Assembly: GCF_022397955.1 (NCBI RefSeq)
Contig: NZ_JAKEUQ010000003.1
Location: 2,499-66,498, forward strand
DNA length: 64,000 nt
Reading direction: 5' to 3'
Source of the DNA: Vibrio sp. Isolate32
Lineage (GTDB): Bacteria > Pseudomonadota > Gammaproteobacteria > Enterobacterales > Vibrionaceae
The notes below the pieces were generated by a model, which saw nothing but the letters and a program-made list of their open reading frames with translations, did no database searches and was not told the origin of the DNA. Within the stretch, counting starts at the first letter, position 1. The number at the start of each line of letters is the position of its first letter. The position numbers and the translations under genes are program-made. Positions 56,528 to 64,000 of the stretch are shown one piece after another.

Positions 56528-56788
56528 ATGTACACTGCAGAGCAGAAAGCACGAATTAAATGGGGTTGCCGTCGCGGCATGTTAGAACTTGATGTAGTCA
56601 TCATGCCATTTTTCGAAGAGTGTTTTGATTCATTGCAAGAGCAGGAACAGCGCGAGTTTGTTTCTTTACTAGAGTGTGATGATCCAGACTTGTTTACTTG
56701 GGTGATGGGCCACGGCCGCAGTGAAAACTTAGGTCATGCATCAATGGTTGATAAAATTGTCGCACACAATCTCAGCAAGGTTCGTTAA
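56528..56788 (+). CDS. sdhE: FAD assembly factor SdhE
   Basis: An 86-residue protein that promotes covalent attachment of FAD to succinate dehydrogenase and fumarate reductase flavoproteins. The conserved RGM-E motif is present (KWGCRRGMLELD), as are the FFEECFDSL and LFTWVMG segments. It overlaps the reading frame of the downstream ygfX, and is divergent from ygfZ. AGGTGAGG precedes the ATG. Confidence 0.96.
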   Translation: MYTAEQKARIKWGCRRGMLELDVVIMPFFEECFDSLQEQEQREFVSLLECDDPDLFTWVMGHGRSENLGHASMVDKIVAHNLSKVR

Positions 56789-57164
56789 GCTCCAGCTTAA
56801 CCCTTCGCATTTCGCATTATTAACAAAAGGCACTGTTTTCGGGTGCCTTTTGTTTTTCATCGTTGTCTCTTCTATTCCACTGGCTGTCAGCCTTTATTGT
56901 CTTTATTTATCCTTCAATCTGTTTCGTGCCAATCATATGCTTATCACCAGTGCTCAAGGGCGTTTTGATTATAAGGATGATGGTGAGATCCAGCTTAATG
57001 ATCAGCTTTACAAGTTAAAGTCCGTCGATCAGATTTGGGCTCAATTCTTCATAAAATTACAATTTGAATGTGGTCACTCGGTACTGCTATGGCGAGACAG
57101 TTGCCAAGAGCAAGAATATCGGCACTTTTTGGCGAACTTACAACGAATGCGCTCGCTAAACTAA
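56736..57164 (+). CDS. ygfX: YgfX/CptA-like membrane protein
   Basis: A 142-residue protein with two adjacent membrane segments (GTVFGCLLFFIVVSSIP and AVSLYCLYLSFNLF) and a cytoplasmic C-terminal domain (ELQLNDQLYKLKSVDQIW-like), the YgfX plan. In Serratia and E. coli it works with SdhE/CptB; a toxin role has been claimed for E. coli. ATG 56736 lies inside sdhE (53-base overlap) and is the only standard start; a downstream non-standard start cannot be excluded. A perfect terminator hairpin lies inside its first third. Confidence 0.8.
   Translation: MHQWLIKLSHTISARFVKLQLNPSHFALLTKGTVFGCLLFFIVVSSIPLAVSLYCLYLSFNLFRANHMLITSAQGRFDYKDDGEIQLNDQLYKLKSVDQIWAQFFIKLQFECGHSVLLWRDSCQEQEYRHFLANLQRMRSLN
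56824..56857 (+). terminator. Strong terminator hairpin inside ygfX
   Basis: ACAAAAGGCAC and GTGCCTTTTGT form a perfect 11-bp stem (loop TGTTTTCGG) followed by TTTTTC. It lies 36 bases after the sdhE stop and within ygfX codons for LTKGTVFGCLLF. Confidence 0.8.
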
Positions 57165-57188
57165 AGTAATCGATAAGCCGTGAGATAA

Positions 57189-57218
57189 AAGAAAAGGGAG
57201 CGCTAGGCTCCCTTTCGT
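57189..57218. terminator. Terminator between ygfX and nadB
   Basis: AAAGGGAGC and GCTCCCTTT pair (loop GCTAG) between convergent genes, with T and A tracts on the two sides. Confidence 0.8.
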
Positions 57219-57252
57219 TTGATTACTTTTCGTGAGTGACGAATGCGCCAAG

Positions 57253-58869
57253 TTACGATTGACGTTTCTCTGGTGTCAGAATCGTTGGGCCACTGTCTTC
57301 AGCAAGCTCCGGGTAATCCAATGTGTAGTGCAGGCCGCGACTCTCTTTACGTTGCATTGCACAGCGAACCATTAGTTCAGCGACTTGAAGTAGGTTACGC
57401 AGTTCTAGAAGGTTGTTCGACACCTTAAAGTTGCTGTAATACTCGTGAGTCTCTTGCTGCAGCATTTGAATACGACGCATTGCGCGCTCAAGACGCTTGT
57501 CTGTACGTACGATACCCATGTAATCCCACATGAATAGACGAAGTTCATGCCAGTTGTGCTGGATAATAACTTCTTCATCACTGTTGGTGACTTGGCTTTC
57601 ATCCCATGCTGGAAGCTCCGCACACAATTGAGATTGTTCAATGTTCTCAACGATGTGTTTTGCTGCCGACCACGCGTAAACCACACATTCTAGTAGTGAG
57701 TTTGATGCCATACGGTTCGCACCGTGGAGGCCGGTGTAGCTCACCTCACCAATCGCGTAGAGGTTTTGTAGATCCGTTTGGCCATCTTTATTGACCATCA
57801 CACCACCACAGGTGTAGTGCGCAGCAGGTACGATCGGGATCGGCTCTTTAGTCATATCGATACCCAAGTCCATCAATCGAGTGTGGATCATTGGGAAGTG
57901 CGCGGTGATGAACTCTTCTGGCTTGTGGCTGATGTCGACGTACATGCAATCTGCACCTAGTCGCTTCATTTCGAAGTCGATTGCGCGAGCAACCACATCA
58001 CGAGGTGCCAATTCACCGCGCTCATCGAAGTCCTTCATGAAGCGTGTACCATCCGGGCGACGCAGGTATGCGCCTTCGCCGCGTAGCGCTTCCGTTAGTA
58101 GGAAGTTACGCGCTTCTGGATGGAACAAGCAAGTCGGGTGGAATTGGTTGAACTCTAGGTTTGCTACACGACAACCTGCACGCCAAGCAATCGCAATACC
58201 ATCACCAGAAGATACATCTGGGTTAGACGTGTATTGGTAAACTTTGGATGCGCCGCCAGTAGCAAGTACAACAAATTTAGCACGTACAGTTTCTACGTGT
58301 TCTTGGTTACGGTTCCAGATGTAGGCACCGATAACCTTGTCTTTTGAGCCACCAATTTTATCTTCAGTGATCAAGTCCAGCGCGTTGTGGCGCTCAAAGA
58401 TCTCGATGTTCGGGTGATTCTTGACGTTATCTTGCAGTGAAGTTTGCATCGCCATGCCAGTTGCATCGGCAGCGTGCAGGATTCTGCGGTGGCTGTGTCC
58501 ACCTTCACGAGTTAGGTGGTACTTAGGTTGACCATCAGTGCTGTTTTCATCTTTATCAAATGGAACACCGCCATCAATTAGCCATTGCACACACTCTTTA
58601 GCATTCTCAGCAATGAATTGAACTGTACCTTCTTCACATAACCCAGCCCCGGCAATTTGAGTATCTTCAACGTGAGACTCAATACTGTCAGACTCATCGA
58701 ACACCGCAGCAATACCGCCTTGTGCGTAATACGTCGATCCCTCGCTGCGTGGTCCTTTGCTTAATACAATTACTTTTGCATGTTCTGCTACGCGTAAGGC
58801 TAATGACAAGCCTGCCGCACCACTTCCTACCACTAATACATCACACTGATGTTCACGGTTTGCGTTCAT
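57253..58869 (-). CDS. nadB: L-aspartate oxidase NadB
   Basis: Flavoenzyme oxidising aspartate to iminoaspartate for NAD synthesis. ATG 58869 gives 538 residues starting [17 protein letters not shown], close to the E. coli 540; an upstream start at 58914 is less likely. The FAD motif [19 protein letters not shown], the substrate segment [13 protein letters not shown] and [15 protein letters not shown] are present, as in the succinate dehydrogenase flavoprotein superfamily. Divergent from the rpoE operon, as in E. coli. Confidence 0.97.
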   Translation of the reverse strand: MNANREHQCDVLVVGSGAAGLSLALRVAEHAKVIVLSKGPRSEGSTYYAQGGIAAVFDESDSIESHVEDTQIAGAGLCEEGTVQFIAENAKECVQWLIDGGVPFDKDENSTDGQPKYHLTREGGHSHRRILHAADATGMAMQTSLQDNVKNHPNIEIFERHNALDLITEDKIGGSKDKVIGAYIWNRNQEHVETVRAKFVVLATGGASKVYQYTSNPDVSSGDGIAIAWRAGCRVANLEFNQFHPTCLFHPEARNFLLTEALRGEGAYLRRPDGTRFMKDFDERGELAPRDVVARAIDFEMKRLGADCMYVDISHKPEEFITAHFPMIHTRLMDLGIDMTKEPIPIVPAAHYTCGGVMVNKDGQTDLQNLYAIGEVSYTGLHGANRMASNSLLECVVYAWSAAKHIVENIEQSQLCAELPAWDESQVTNSDEEVIIQHNWHELRLFMWDYMGIVRTDKRLERAMRRIQMLQQETHEYYSNFKVSNNLLELRNLLQVAELMVRCAMQRKESRGLHYTLDYPELAEDSGPTILTPEKRQS

Positions 58870-59258
58870 AAAACTTATTAAATCCCGGGCTATAGTCGAG
58901 TTGTCCACTCTCAATTGACTTTGTCTTGTTTTAGGAGTTTGAGTAAGACTGTTATAATCTCTCCAGAGTCATCCTTAAACGCTATGCAAAATCAATATAT
59001 AGACAGCTATCTAGAAATATTTAATTGCTCAATACCATTGCTTTTGCTCAAGTTTCCCCAAGTTGATAGGGATAGCTATTTTTATTACATCACATTGTGA
59101 AACAATAATGGCAAATAATTTTAAGAAAGTTGGAACTTTCGGTATTTGGCTTAGTCACAATAGTGCTCTTGTAGACGGTGGTGTCAATACTACATTTCGC
59201 ATAATTAGTACCCATATCTGTGAAGGTGAGGGTTATAACAATAGGAGTACCCGCTCGA
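58870..59258 (+). promoter_or_regulatory. nadB-rpoE intergenic region
   Basis: About 390 bases with the divergent promoters of nadB and rpoE. One sigma-E promoter is recognisable (59132-59159). A reading frame from ATG 59108 to stop 59293 runs across that promoter into the beginning of rpoE; it resembles the position of the E. coli rseD leader but has no clear similarity. Confidence 0.5.
59132..59159 (+). promoter_or_regulatory. Sigma-E promoter of the rpoE operon
   Basis: GGAACTT at 59132-59138 and TCACA at 59155-59159, with a 16-base spacer, match the sigma-E consensus GGAACTT-N16-TCTGA. It lies ~95 bases before rpoE and would give the known positive autoregulation. Confidence 0.8.
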
Positions 59259-59837
59259 ATGAACGAGCAGCTAACCGATCAAGTGTTGATTGAGCGAGTT
59301 CAGAGTGGAGATAAGCAGGCATTTAACTTACTAGTGGTTAAGTATCAAAACAAAGTTTGTAATCTTATCTCTCGATACGTGAATAATTCCGGTGATGTAC
59401 CTGATGTAGCACAAGAAGCTTTTATTAAAGCTTACCGCGCGATACCTAACTTTCGAGGTGAGAGTGCCTTCTATACATGGTTGTACCGAATTGCCGTGAA
59501 CACCGCTAAAAATCATATCGTTGCCCAAAGCCGTAGGCCACCAGCAACAGATGTAGATGCAGAAGATGCAGAATATTACGAAACAGGCAGCGCGTTAAAA
59601 GAAATATCGAACCCTGAGAACTTAACGCTGTCAAAAGAATTGAAACAAGTCGTTTTTGGAGCGATTGACGCGCTACCAGAAGATTTAAAAACTGCAATGA
59701 CGTTGCGTGAGCTCGAAGGTTTGAGCTACGAAGAGATTGCAGAAGTAATGGATTGCCCTGTAGGAACCGTACGTTCGCGTATTTTCCGAGCTCGTGAAGC
59801 GGTGGAAAAGAAAATTAAACCTCTTTTACAACGCTAG
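59259..59837 (+). CDS. rpoE: Extracytoplasmic stress sigma factor RpoE (sigma E)
   Basis: ECF sigma factor for envelope stress. ATG 59259 gives 192 residues starting MNEQLTDQVLIERVQSGDKQ, almost identical in length to E. coli (191). Region 2 (YQNKVCNLISRYV... YTWLYRIAVNTAKNH) and region 4 (LEGLSYEEIAEVMDCPVGTV and RSRIFRAREAVEKKI) are clear. The AGGAG lies ~11 bases before the ATG, rather far. First gene of rpoE-rseABC; 26 bases to rseA. Confidence 0.98.
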   Translation: MNEQLTDQVLIERVQSGDKQAFNLLVVKYQNKVCNLISRYVNNSGDVPDVAQEAFIKAYRAIPNFRGESAFYTWLYRIAVNTAKNHIVAQSRRPPATDVDAEDAEYYETGSALKEISNPENLTLSKELKQVVFGAIDALPEDLKTAMTLRELEGLSYEEIAEVMDCPVGTVRSRIFRAREAVEKKIKPLLQR

Positions 59838-59863
59838 AACTTGTAATAATTATGGTGAAAATA

Positions 59864-60487
59864 ATGGCTGATAAAGAAAAGCTTTCGGCACTCATGGATG
59901 GTGAAACGATCGATAAAGCTTTCATTGTAGAGCTTGAATCTGATCAAGAAAGCATGGATACCTGGCAGAGTTACCATTTAATTGGTGATGTTATGCGTGG
60001 GGATGCGCCAGAAACTAAAAATTGGAACATTGCGGATAGTGTGGCAGCAGCACTTGAAGATGAGCCAGCACACAGTGCCATGACAAACCTGCACCAAGTG
60101 AATGTTGAACCTACTGTTGCTCCAATTGAAGAGCAGCCTAAACCTCAGCAAACGAAGCGCCAGCTTCCGGCTTGGTTCCAACAGTTTGGACAAGTTGCCG
60201 TAGCAGCGTGTGTTTCATTAGCGGTTGTATTAGGTGTTCAACAATATGGTGGCAGCGATCCTGCAGTTCCAGAGCAGTTACCTGTACTTCAGACGATTCC
60301 ATTTGCGGGATCCGCTGAACCAGTAAGCTTAACGCGCGAGTCGGTAGAGAGACCCGCATCTGAAGCAAACTTGCAAGAGCAGCGTAAACGCGTTCATGCA
60401 ATGCTAGAAGATTATGAGCTACAACTAAGATTAAACAGTGATGCGTCGCCTATGGAAGATGCACATCTAGAATCGGACATTGAATGA
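59864..60487 (+). CDS. rseA: Anti-sigma-E factor RseA
   Basis: Membrane protein that binds sigma E on the cytoplasmic side and is degraded by DegS/RseP under stress. ATG 59864 gives 207 residues (an ATG four codons earlier is possible), starting MADKEKLSALMDGETID. The cytoplasmic domain spans ~1-100, the single membrane segment is near VAVAACVSLAVVLGVQQY, and the rest is periplasmic. Stop overlaps rseB by four bases (ATGA). Confidence 0.95.
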   Translation: MADKEKLSALMDGETIDKAFIVELESDQESMDTWQSYHLIGDVMRGDAPETKNWNIADSVAAALEDEPAHSAMTNLHQVNVEPTVAPIEEQPKPQQTKRQLPAWFQQFGQVAVAACVSLAVVLGVQQYGGSDPAVPEQLPVLQTIPFAGSAEPVSLTRESVERPASEANLQEQRKRVHAMLEDYELQLRLNSDASPMEDAHLESDIE

Positions 60488-61446
60488 AGAAAATCCTGGT
60501 CAGTGCACTGACACTGTTCAGTTTGATGTCTCCAACAGCCTTTGCAGAGGAAACCACTGCAAAGGCCTTGTTGCATCAAATGAACGAGGCCAGTCAGCAT
60601 CTAAATTACGAACTCTCCTACATATTGATAAAGAAGAGCAGTATTGAACCTCTTGTTTATCGCCATGCAGTTAACGACGACCAACAACTTGCACACCTTG
60701 TTTACCTAAGCGGCCCTGTTCGCGAAGTGATTCGACGTGGCAATGAAGTGAGCTACATCGAACCGGGTACAGAGCCATTTACGATTAAGTCTGGCAGTAT
60801 GGTAGCCCCCGTTATTCCGATGATTAATCGAGATATCGAATCCCTGAATCAGTACTACGACTTTGTGAAAGTTGGGCGTTCTCGTGAAGCGGGCAGCACC
60901 ACTCAAGTTCTGCGCGTCGTGCCGAAAGATGGCCTTCGCTATTCTTACGTGGTTTGGGTAGACGAAAAAACGAGCCTTCCTTTGCGTGCCGACCTTTTGG
61001 ATCGTGATGGTGAAGTGCTTGAACAGTATCGTACGATCTCTTACGTGGTGAACGATAAGATTGCCGAAGCTATGGGGGGCTTGAACCAAGCTCAATTGCC
61101 GAAAGTCTTATCATTACCGGAAGGCTTAGTGAGTGAAACCAACTGGCAAGCCTCTTGGATTCCTGAAGGGTTCAAGTCAAAAGAGCTTAGTCGCTATCAA
61201 ATGGCTGCGACCGATAAAATGGTTGAAAGCCAGCTTTTCAGTGATGGATTGTTTAGCTTTTCGGTTTATATCGCTGAAAAAGACGAACATTCATTGAAAG
61301 GTCAATTGGTACGTCAAGGACGTAGAACCTTGCATAGCTTAGTGATTGGCGACAAAGAAATCTCTGTAGTTGGTGACATTCCGCCAGCAACCGCTAAACG
61401 TATCGCTCAATCAGTTACGTTTAACAAATCGGTACCAGCGCAATGA
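60484..61446 (+). CDS. rseB: Periplasmic regulator RseB
   Basis: Binds RseA in the periplasm and protects it from proteolysis until LPS or misfolded porins displace it. The 320-residue precursor has a signal peptide (MKKILVSALTLFSLMSPTAFA), an N-terminal LolA-like domain and a C-terminal MucB/RseB domain (NWQASWIPEGFKSKEL and FSVYIAE). Overlaps rseA by four and rseC by four bases, so the operon is tightly coupled. Confidence 0.96.
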   Translation: MKKILVSALTLFSLMSPTAFAEETTAKALLHQMNEASQHLNYELSYILIKKSSIEPLVYRHAVNDDQQLAHLVYLSGPVREVIRRGNEVSYIEPGTEPFTIKSGSMVAPVIPMINRDIESLNQYYDFVKVGRSREAGSTTQVLRVVPKDGLRYSYVVWVDEKTSLPLRADLLDRDGEVLEQYRTISYVVNDKIAEAMGGLNQAQLPKVLSLPEGLVSETNWQASWIPEGFKSKELSRYQMAATDKMVESQLFSDGLFSFSVYIAEKDEHSLKGQLVRQGRRTLHSLVIGDKEISVVGDIPPATAKRIAQSVTFNKSVPAQ

Positions 61447-61913
61447 TGACCGCACTGGCGACCGTTAGCTCGGTTGAACAAAAAGGTAAGCAATACTTTG
61501 TTCAGCTGAGCTGCGAACAACAAACCAGTTGTAGCAGCTGTTCTTCTCAAAAAAGCTGTGGTACGGGGATTGTGACCAAGGCTGTTGGCAATAAATTTTT
61601 GTTTTGGCAGCTTAAAACCAAAAGCTTAGTTAAGGCAGGACAAATTGTAGAAATTGGCTTTCCAGAAAAAAGTCTACTTCAGTCGGCAGCCATCGTTTAT
61701 CTCATCCCACTTTTCATGTTGATGATTGGCGCGGGTTTTGGACAACTCTTGTTACAACCCTTACTCCAAGGGGGCGAGGGCATTGTTATCTTAAGTGCAG
61801 CGCTGTTTACTGCTGGTGGTATTGCTTTAGCTAAGCGGTTAGCCAAACCTATGGAAGACAAATCCAAGCAAGAAGTCGTCTTGATTCGAATCCTAGGTGA
61901 GTCTCTCGTCTAA
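61443..61913 (+). CDS. rseC: RseC family protein
   Basis: A 156-residue inner-membrane protein with an N-terminal cytoplasmic Cys cluster (CEQQTSCSSCSSQKSCGTG), likely an iron-sulfur or metal site, and two membrane segments (SAAIVYLIPLFMLMIGAGFG and IVILSAALFTAGGIALA). In E. coli RseC maintains the reduced SoxR and relates to the Rnf/Rsx system. Last gene of the rpoE operon. Confidence 0.94.
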   Translation: MMTALATVSSVEQKGKQYFVQLSCEQQTSCSSCSSQKSCGTGIVTKAVGNKFLFWQLKTKSLVKAGQIVEIGFPEKSLLQSAAIVYLIPLFMLMIGAGFGQLLLQPLLQGGEGIVILSAALFTAGGIALAKRLAKPMEDKSKQEVVLIRILGESLV

Positions 61914-62050
61914 TTTATGATGCTTCTTGCCCTTAAATTGGGTAGAATCTGCCAACTTGATTGAAATGCCGCCACCAATGCTGACTGTAGATTGGACGCG
62001 TTGCGGCTTTCTTATTATCCCTATTCAAAGAGTTTAGTCACACCAAGCCT

Positions 62051-63844
62051 ATGAAGCACATTCGTAATTTTTCGATTATCGCCCACATCGACCACGGTAA
62101 GTCGACCCTTTCTGACCGCTTAATCCAAGTTTGTGGGGGATTAAGTGAACGTGAGATGGCAGCTCAAGTCCTCGATTCTATGGATATAGAACGCGAGCGT
62201 GGTATTACAATTAAAGCGCAAAGTGTGACTTTAGATTACAAAGCTAAAGATGGTGAAACTTACCAACTTAACTTTATCGACACTCCTGGACACGTAGACT
62301 TCTCTTACGAAGTATCTCGTTCTCTAGCGGCTTGTGAAGGCGCACTACTTGTAGTGGATGCTGGCCAAGGTGTTGAAGCACAAACTTTAGCAAACTGTTA
62401 CACAGCAATCGAAATGGAACTGGAAGTAGTGCCAATCTTGAACAAGATTGACTTACCTGCAGCTGAACCAGAACGTGTTGCTGAAGAGATCGAAGAGATC
62501 GTAGGTATCGATGCGATGGAAGCGACTCGCTGTTCTGCTAAAACAGGTTTGGGTGTTGATGATGTACTAGAAAACATCGTAACAGCTATTCCACCACCGG
62601 AAGGTGATCCTGAAGCGCCTCTACAAGCTTTGATCATTGACTCTTGGTTTGATAACTACCTTGGCGTAGTTTCTTTGGTTCGTATCAAGAACGGTACGCT
62701 GAAGAAGAACGACAAGATCAAAGTAATGTCGACAGACCAAGTATGGGGTGTTGACCGTCTAGGTATCTTCACGCCTAAGCAAATCGACACTACAGAGCTA
62801 AATACTGGCGAAGTAGGTTGGGTTGTTTGTGGTATTAAAGACATCCTAGGTGCACCAGTTGGTGATACGTTGACGCTTGCGAAAGGCGGCAGCACTGAAC
62901 GTCTTCCTGGTTTCCAAAAAGTGAAGCCTCAGGTATACGCAGGTCTATTCCCTGTATCATCTGATGACTACGAAAACTTCCGTGACGCATTAGGCAAACT
63001 AAGCCTAAACGATGCATCACTGTTCTTTGAACCAGAAAGTTCAGCAGCACTTGGTTTTGGTTTCCGTTGTGGCTTCTTAGGAATGCTTCACATGGAGATC
63101 ATCCAAGAGCGTCTAGAGCGTGAATACGACCTAGACCTAATCACAACTGCTCCAACAGTAGTGTATGAAGTTGTAAAAACAGATAAAACGGTTCTTTACG
63201 TTGATAGCCCAGCTAAACTGCCAGCGGTTAATGACCTAGACGAAATTCGTGAACCAATTGCACGCTGTAATATTCTGGTACCTTCGGATTACCTAGGTAA
63301 CGTAATCACACTGTGTGTTGAGAAGCGTGGCGTACAAGTAGACATGGTTTACCACGGTAACCAAGTTGCGGTGACATACGACCTTCCTATGGCTGAAGTA
63401 GTTCTAGACTTCTTCGACCGTCTGAAGTCAACGTCTCGCGGTTATGCATCATTGGATTACAACTTCCAACGCTACGCGCCATCAAACATGGTACGTGTAG
63501 ACGTATTGCTGAATGGCGAAACCGTTGATGCACTTGCAATCATTACGCATAAAGATATTTCGCAGTCTCGTGGCCGTCTATTGGTAGAGAAGATGAAAGA
63601 ATTCATCCCTCGTCAGATGTTCGATATCGCGATTCAAGCAGCGATTGGTAACCACATCATTGCTCGTTCTACAGTGAAACAACTGCGTAAGAACGTAATC
63701 GCAAAATGTTACGGTGGTGATATCAGTCGTAAGAAGAAACTTCTTAAGAAACAGAAAGAAGGTAAGAAGCGTATGAAGCAGATCGGTAACGTTGAACTGC
63801 CTCAAGAAGCTTTCCTTGCAATCCTTCACGTTGGAAAAGATTAA
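62051..63844 (+). CDS. lepA: Elongation factor 4 (LepA)
   Basis: Ribosome-associated translational GTPase. The 597-residue protein begins [20 protein letters not shown] with the P-loop AHIDHGKST, then [10 protein letters not shown] (switch I), DTPGHVDF (switch II) and NKID, and a LepA-specific C-terminal domain ([20 protein letters not shown]). It precedes lepB, as in E. coli. Confidence 0.98.
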   Translation: MKHIRNFSIIAHIDHGKSTLSDRLIQVCGGLSEREMAAQVLDSMDIERERGITIKAQSVTLDYKAKDGETYQLNFIDTPGHVDFSYEVSRSLAACEGALLVVDAGQGVEAQTLANCYTAIEMELEVVPILNKIDLPAAEPERVAEEIEEIVGIDAMEATRCSAKTGLGVDDVLENIVTAIPPPEGDPEAPLQALIIDSWFDNYLGVVSLVRIKNGTLKKNDKIKVMSTDQVWGVDRLGIFTPKQIDTTELNTGEVGWVVCGIKDILGAPVGDTLTLAKGGSTERLPGFQKVKPQVYAGLFPVSSDDYENFRDALGKLSLNDASLFFEPESSAALGFGFRCGFLGMLHMEIIQERLEREYDLDLITTAPTVVYEVVKTDKTVLYVDSPAKLPAVNDLDEIREPIARCNILVPSDYLGNVITLCVEKRGVQVDMVYHGNQVAVTYDLPMAEVVLDFFDRLKSTSRGYASLDYNFQRYAPSNMVRVDVLLNGETVDALAIITHKDISQSRGRLLVEKMKEFIPRQMFDIAIQAAIGNHIIARSTVKQLRKNVIAKCYGGDISRKKKLLKKQKEGKKRMKQIGNVELPQEAFLAILHVGKD

Positions 63845-63870
63845 CTTTATCCAGCGGTAAACGAATAATT

Positions 63871-63915
63871 GAAAGTGGAAGAGTAGATCGCTATTCTTTC
63901 ACTTTCGTTATTTTT
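63871..63915 (+). terminator. Long stem-loop between lepA and lepB
   Basis: GAAAGTGGAAGAGTAG (63871-63886) pairs along all 16 positions, with two G-U pairs, with CTATTCTTTCACTTTC (63891-63906), loop ATCG, followed by GTTATTTTT. It may be a partial terminator or an RNase III-type processing site. Confidence 0.6.
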
Positions 63916-63941
63916 AAAGAAATGAAATTTAAGGGATATCA

Positions 63942-64000
63942 ATGGCTAATACATTTTCGCTTATCTTAGTGATCGTAACTCTAGTGACCGGCATTGTATG
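63942..64000 (+). CDS. lepB: Signal peptidase I LepB (partial, 5' end)
   Basis: The first 19 codons (MANTFSLILVIVTLVTGIV) look like the N-terminal membrane anchor of leader peptidase, and the position directly downstream of lepA is that of lepB in nearly all gammaproteobacteria. AAGGGATATCA precedes the ATG. The gene continues beyond the window. Confidence 0.85.
   Translation, partial: MANTFSLILVIVTLVTGIV

Noticed and set aside
58915..59100. 61-residue plus-strand frame upstream of rpoE
   Set aside because: No ribosome site and no conserved feature; it lies across the nadB start region and is probably chance.

Overview
The window is chromosomal DNA of a gammaproteobacterium, almost certainly a Vibrio (inference from gene content, protein similarity recalled from the family, and gene order; no species call is possible without a search). 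It is dominated by conserved housekeeping genes laid out in blocks that match the classic Escherichia coli order, with small lineage-specific insertions between them.

Region by region. 1-1830: tail of an rRNA operon (end of 23S, 5S, tRNA-Thr(GGT), second 5S, tRNA-Asp(GTC), terminator), then a decayed tRNA-like tail and an IS5-family insertion sequence with CTAG direct repeats. 1959-3516: a metY-type O-acetylhomoserine sulfhydrylase gene broken by one missing base, and tRNA-Ile2(CAT). 3680-8176: the macromolecular-synthesis operon rpsU-yqeY-dnaG-rpoD. 8432-28334: tsaD, plsY, folB, folK, uppP, cca, ygiM, ygiF, glnE and hldE in ancestral order, interrupted by an alpha/beta hydrolase, the secretin-assembly pair exeA/exeB, the phosphate pair pit/DUF47, and an ion channel plus chemoreceptor. 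28370-29022: an IS4-family transposase relic and a tiny possible lipoprotein ORF at a synteny junction. 29121-37298: yqgF, yqgE, gshB, rsmE, endA, sprT, metK, with an uncharacterised HELAH-motif lipoprotein inserted between rsmE and endA and a DUF2189 membrane protein near metK. 37653-46462: central carbon genes tkt, epd, pgk, fbaA, then mscS, argO/argP. 46575-54059: yggE, serA, rpiA, ygfA, 6S RNA, zapA, ygfB, ubiH, ubiI (pepP, found here in E. coli, is absent). 54155-57164: a 68-residue unknown, a candidate CRP-controlled small RNA, a YbaK-family deacylase, ygfZ, sdhE, ygfX. 57253-64000: nadB, then the envelope-stress operon rpoE-rseA-rseB-rseC behind a recognisable sigma-E promoter, then lepA and the start of lepB.

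Functionally the window joins transcription and replication initiation (rpoD, dnaG), tRNA maturation and modification (tsaD, cca, ygfZ), folate synthesis, cell-wall and LPS precursors (uppP, hldE), C1/methionine metabolism (metY relic, metK), upper glycolysis and pentose phosphate enzymes, ubiquinone hydroxylases and succinate dehydrogenase flavinylation, and envelope-stress control. I saw no CRISPR array, prophage, integron or defence island. The least explained items are the HELAH lipoprotein (32157-33503), the candidate small RNA (54651-54792), a strong terminator hairpin buried in ygfX, and the IS insertion at the end of the rRNA operon.
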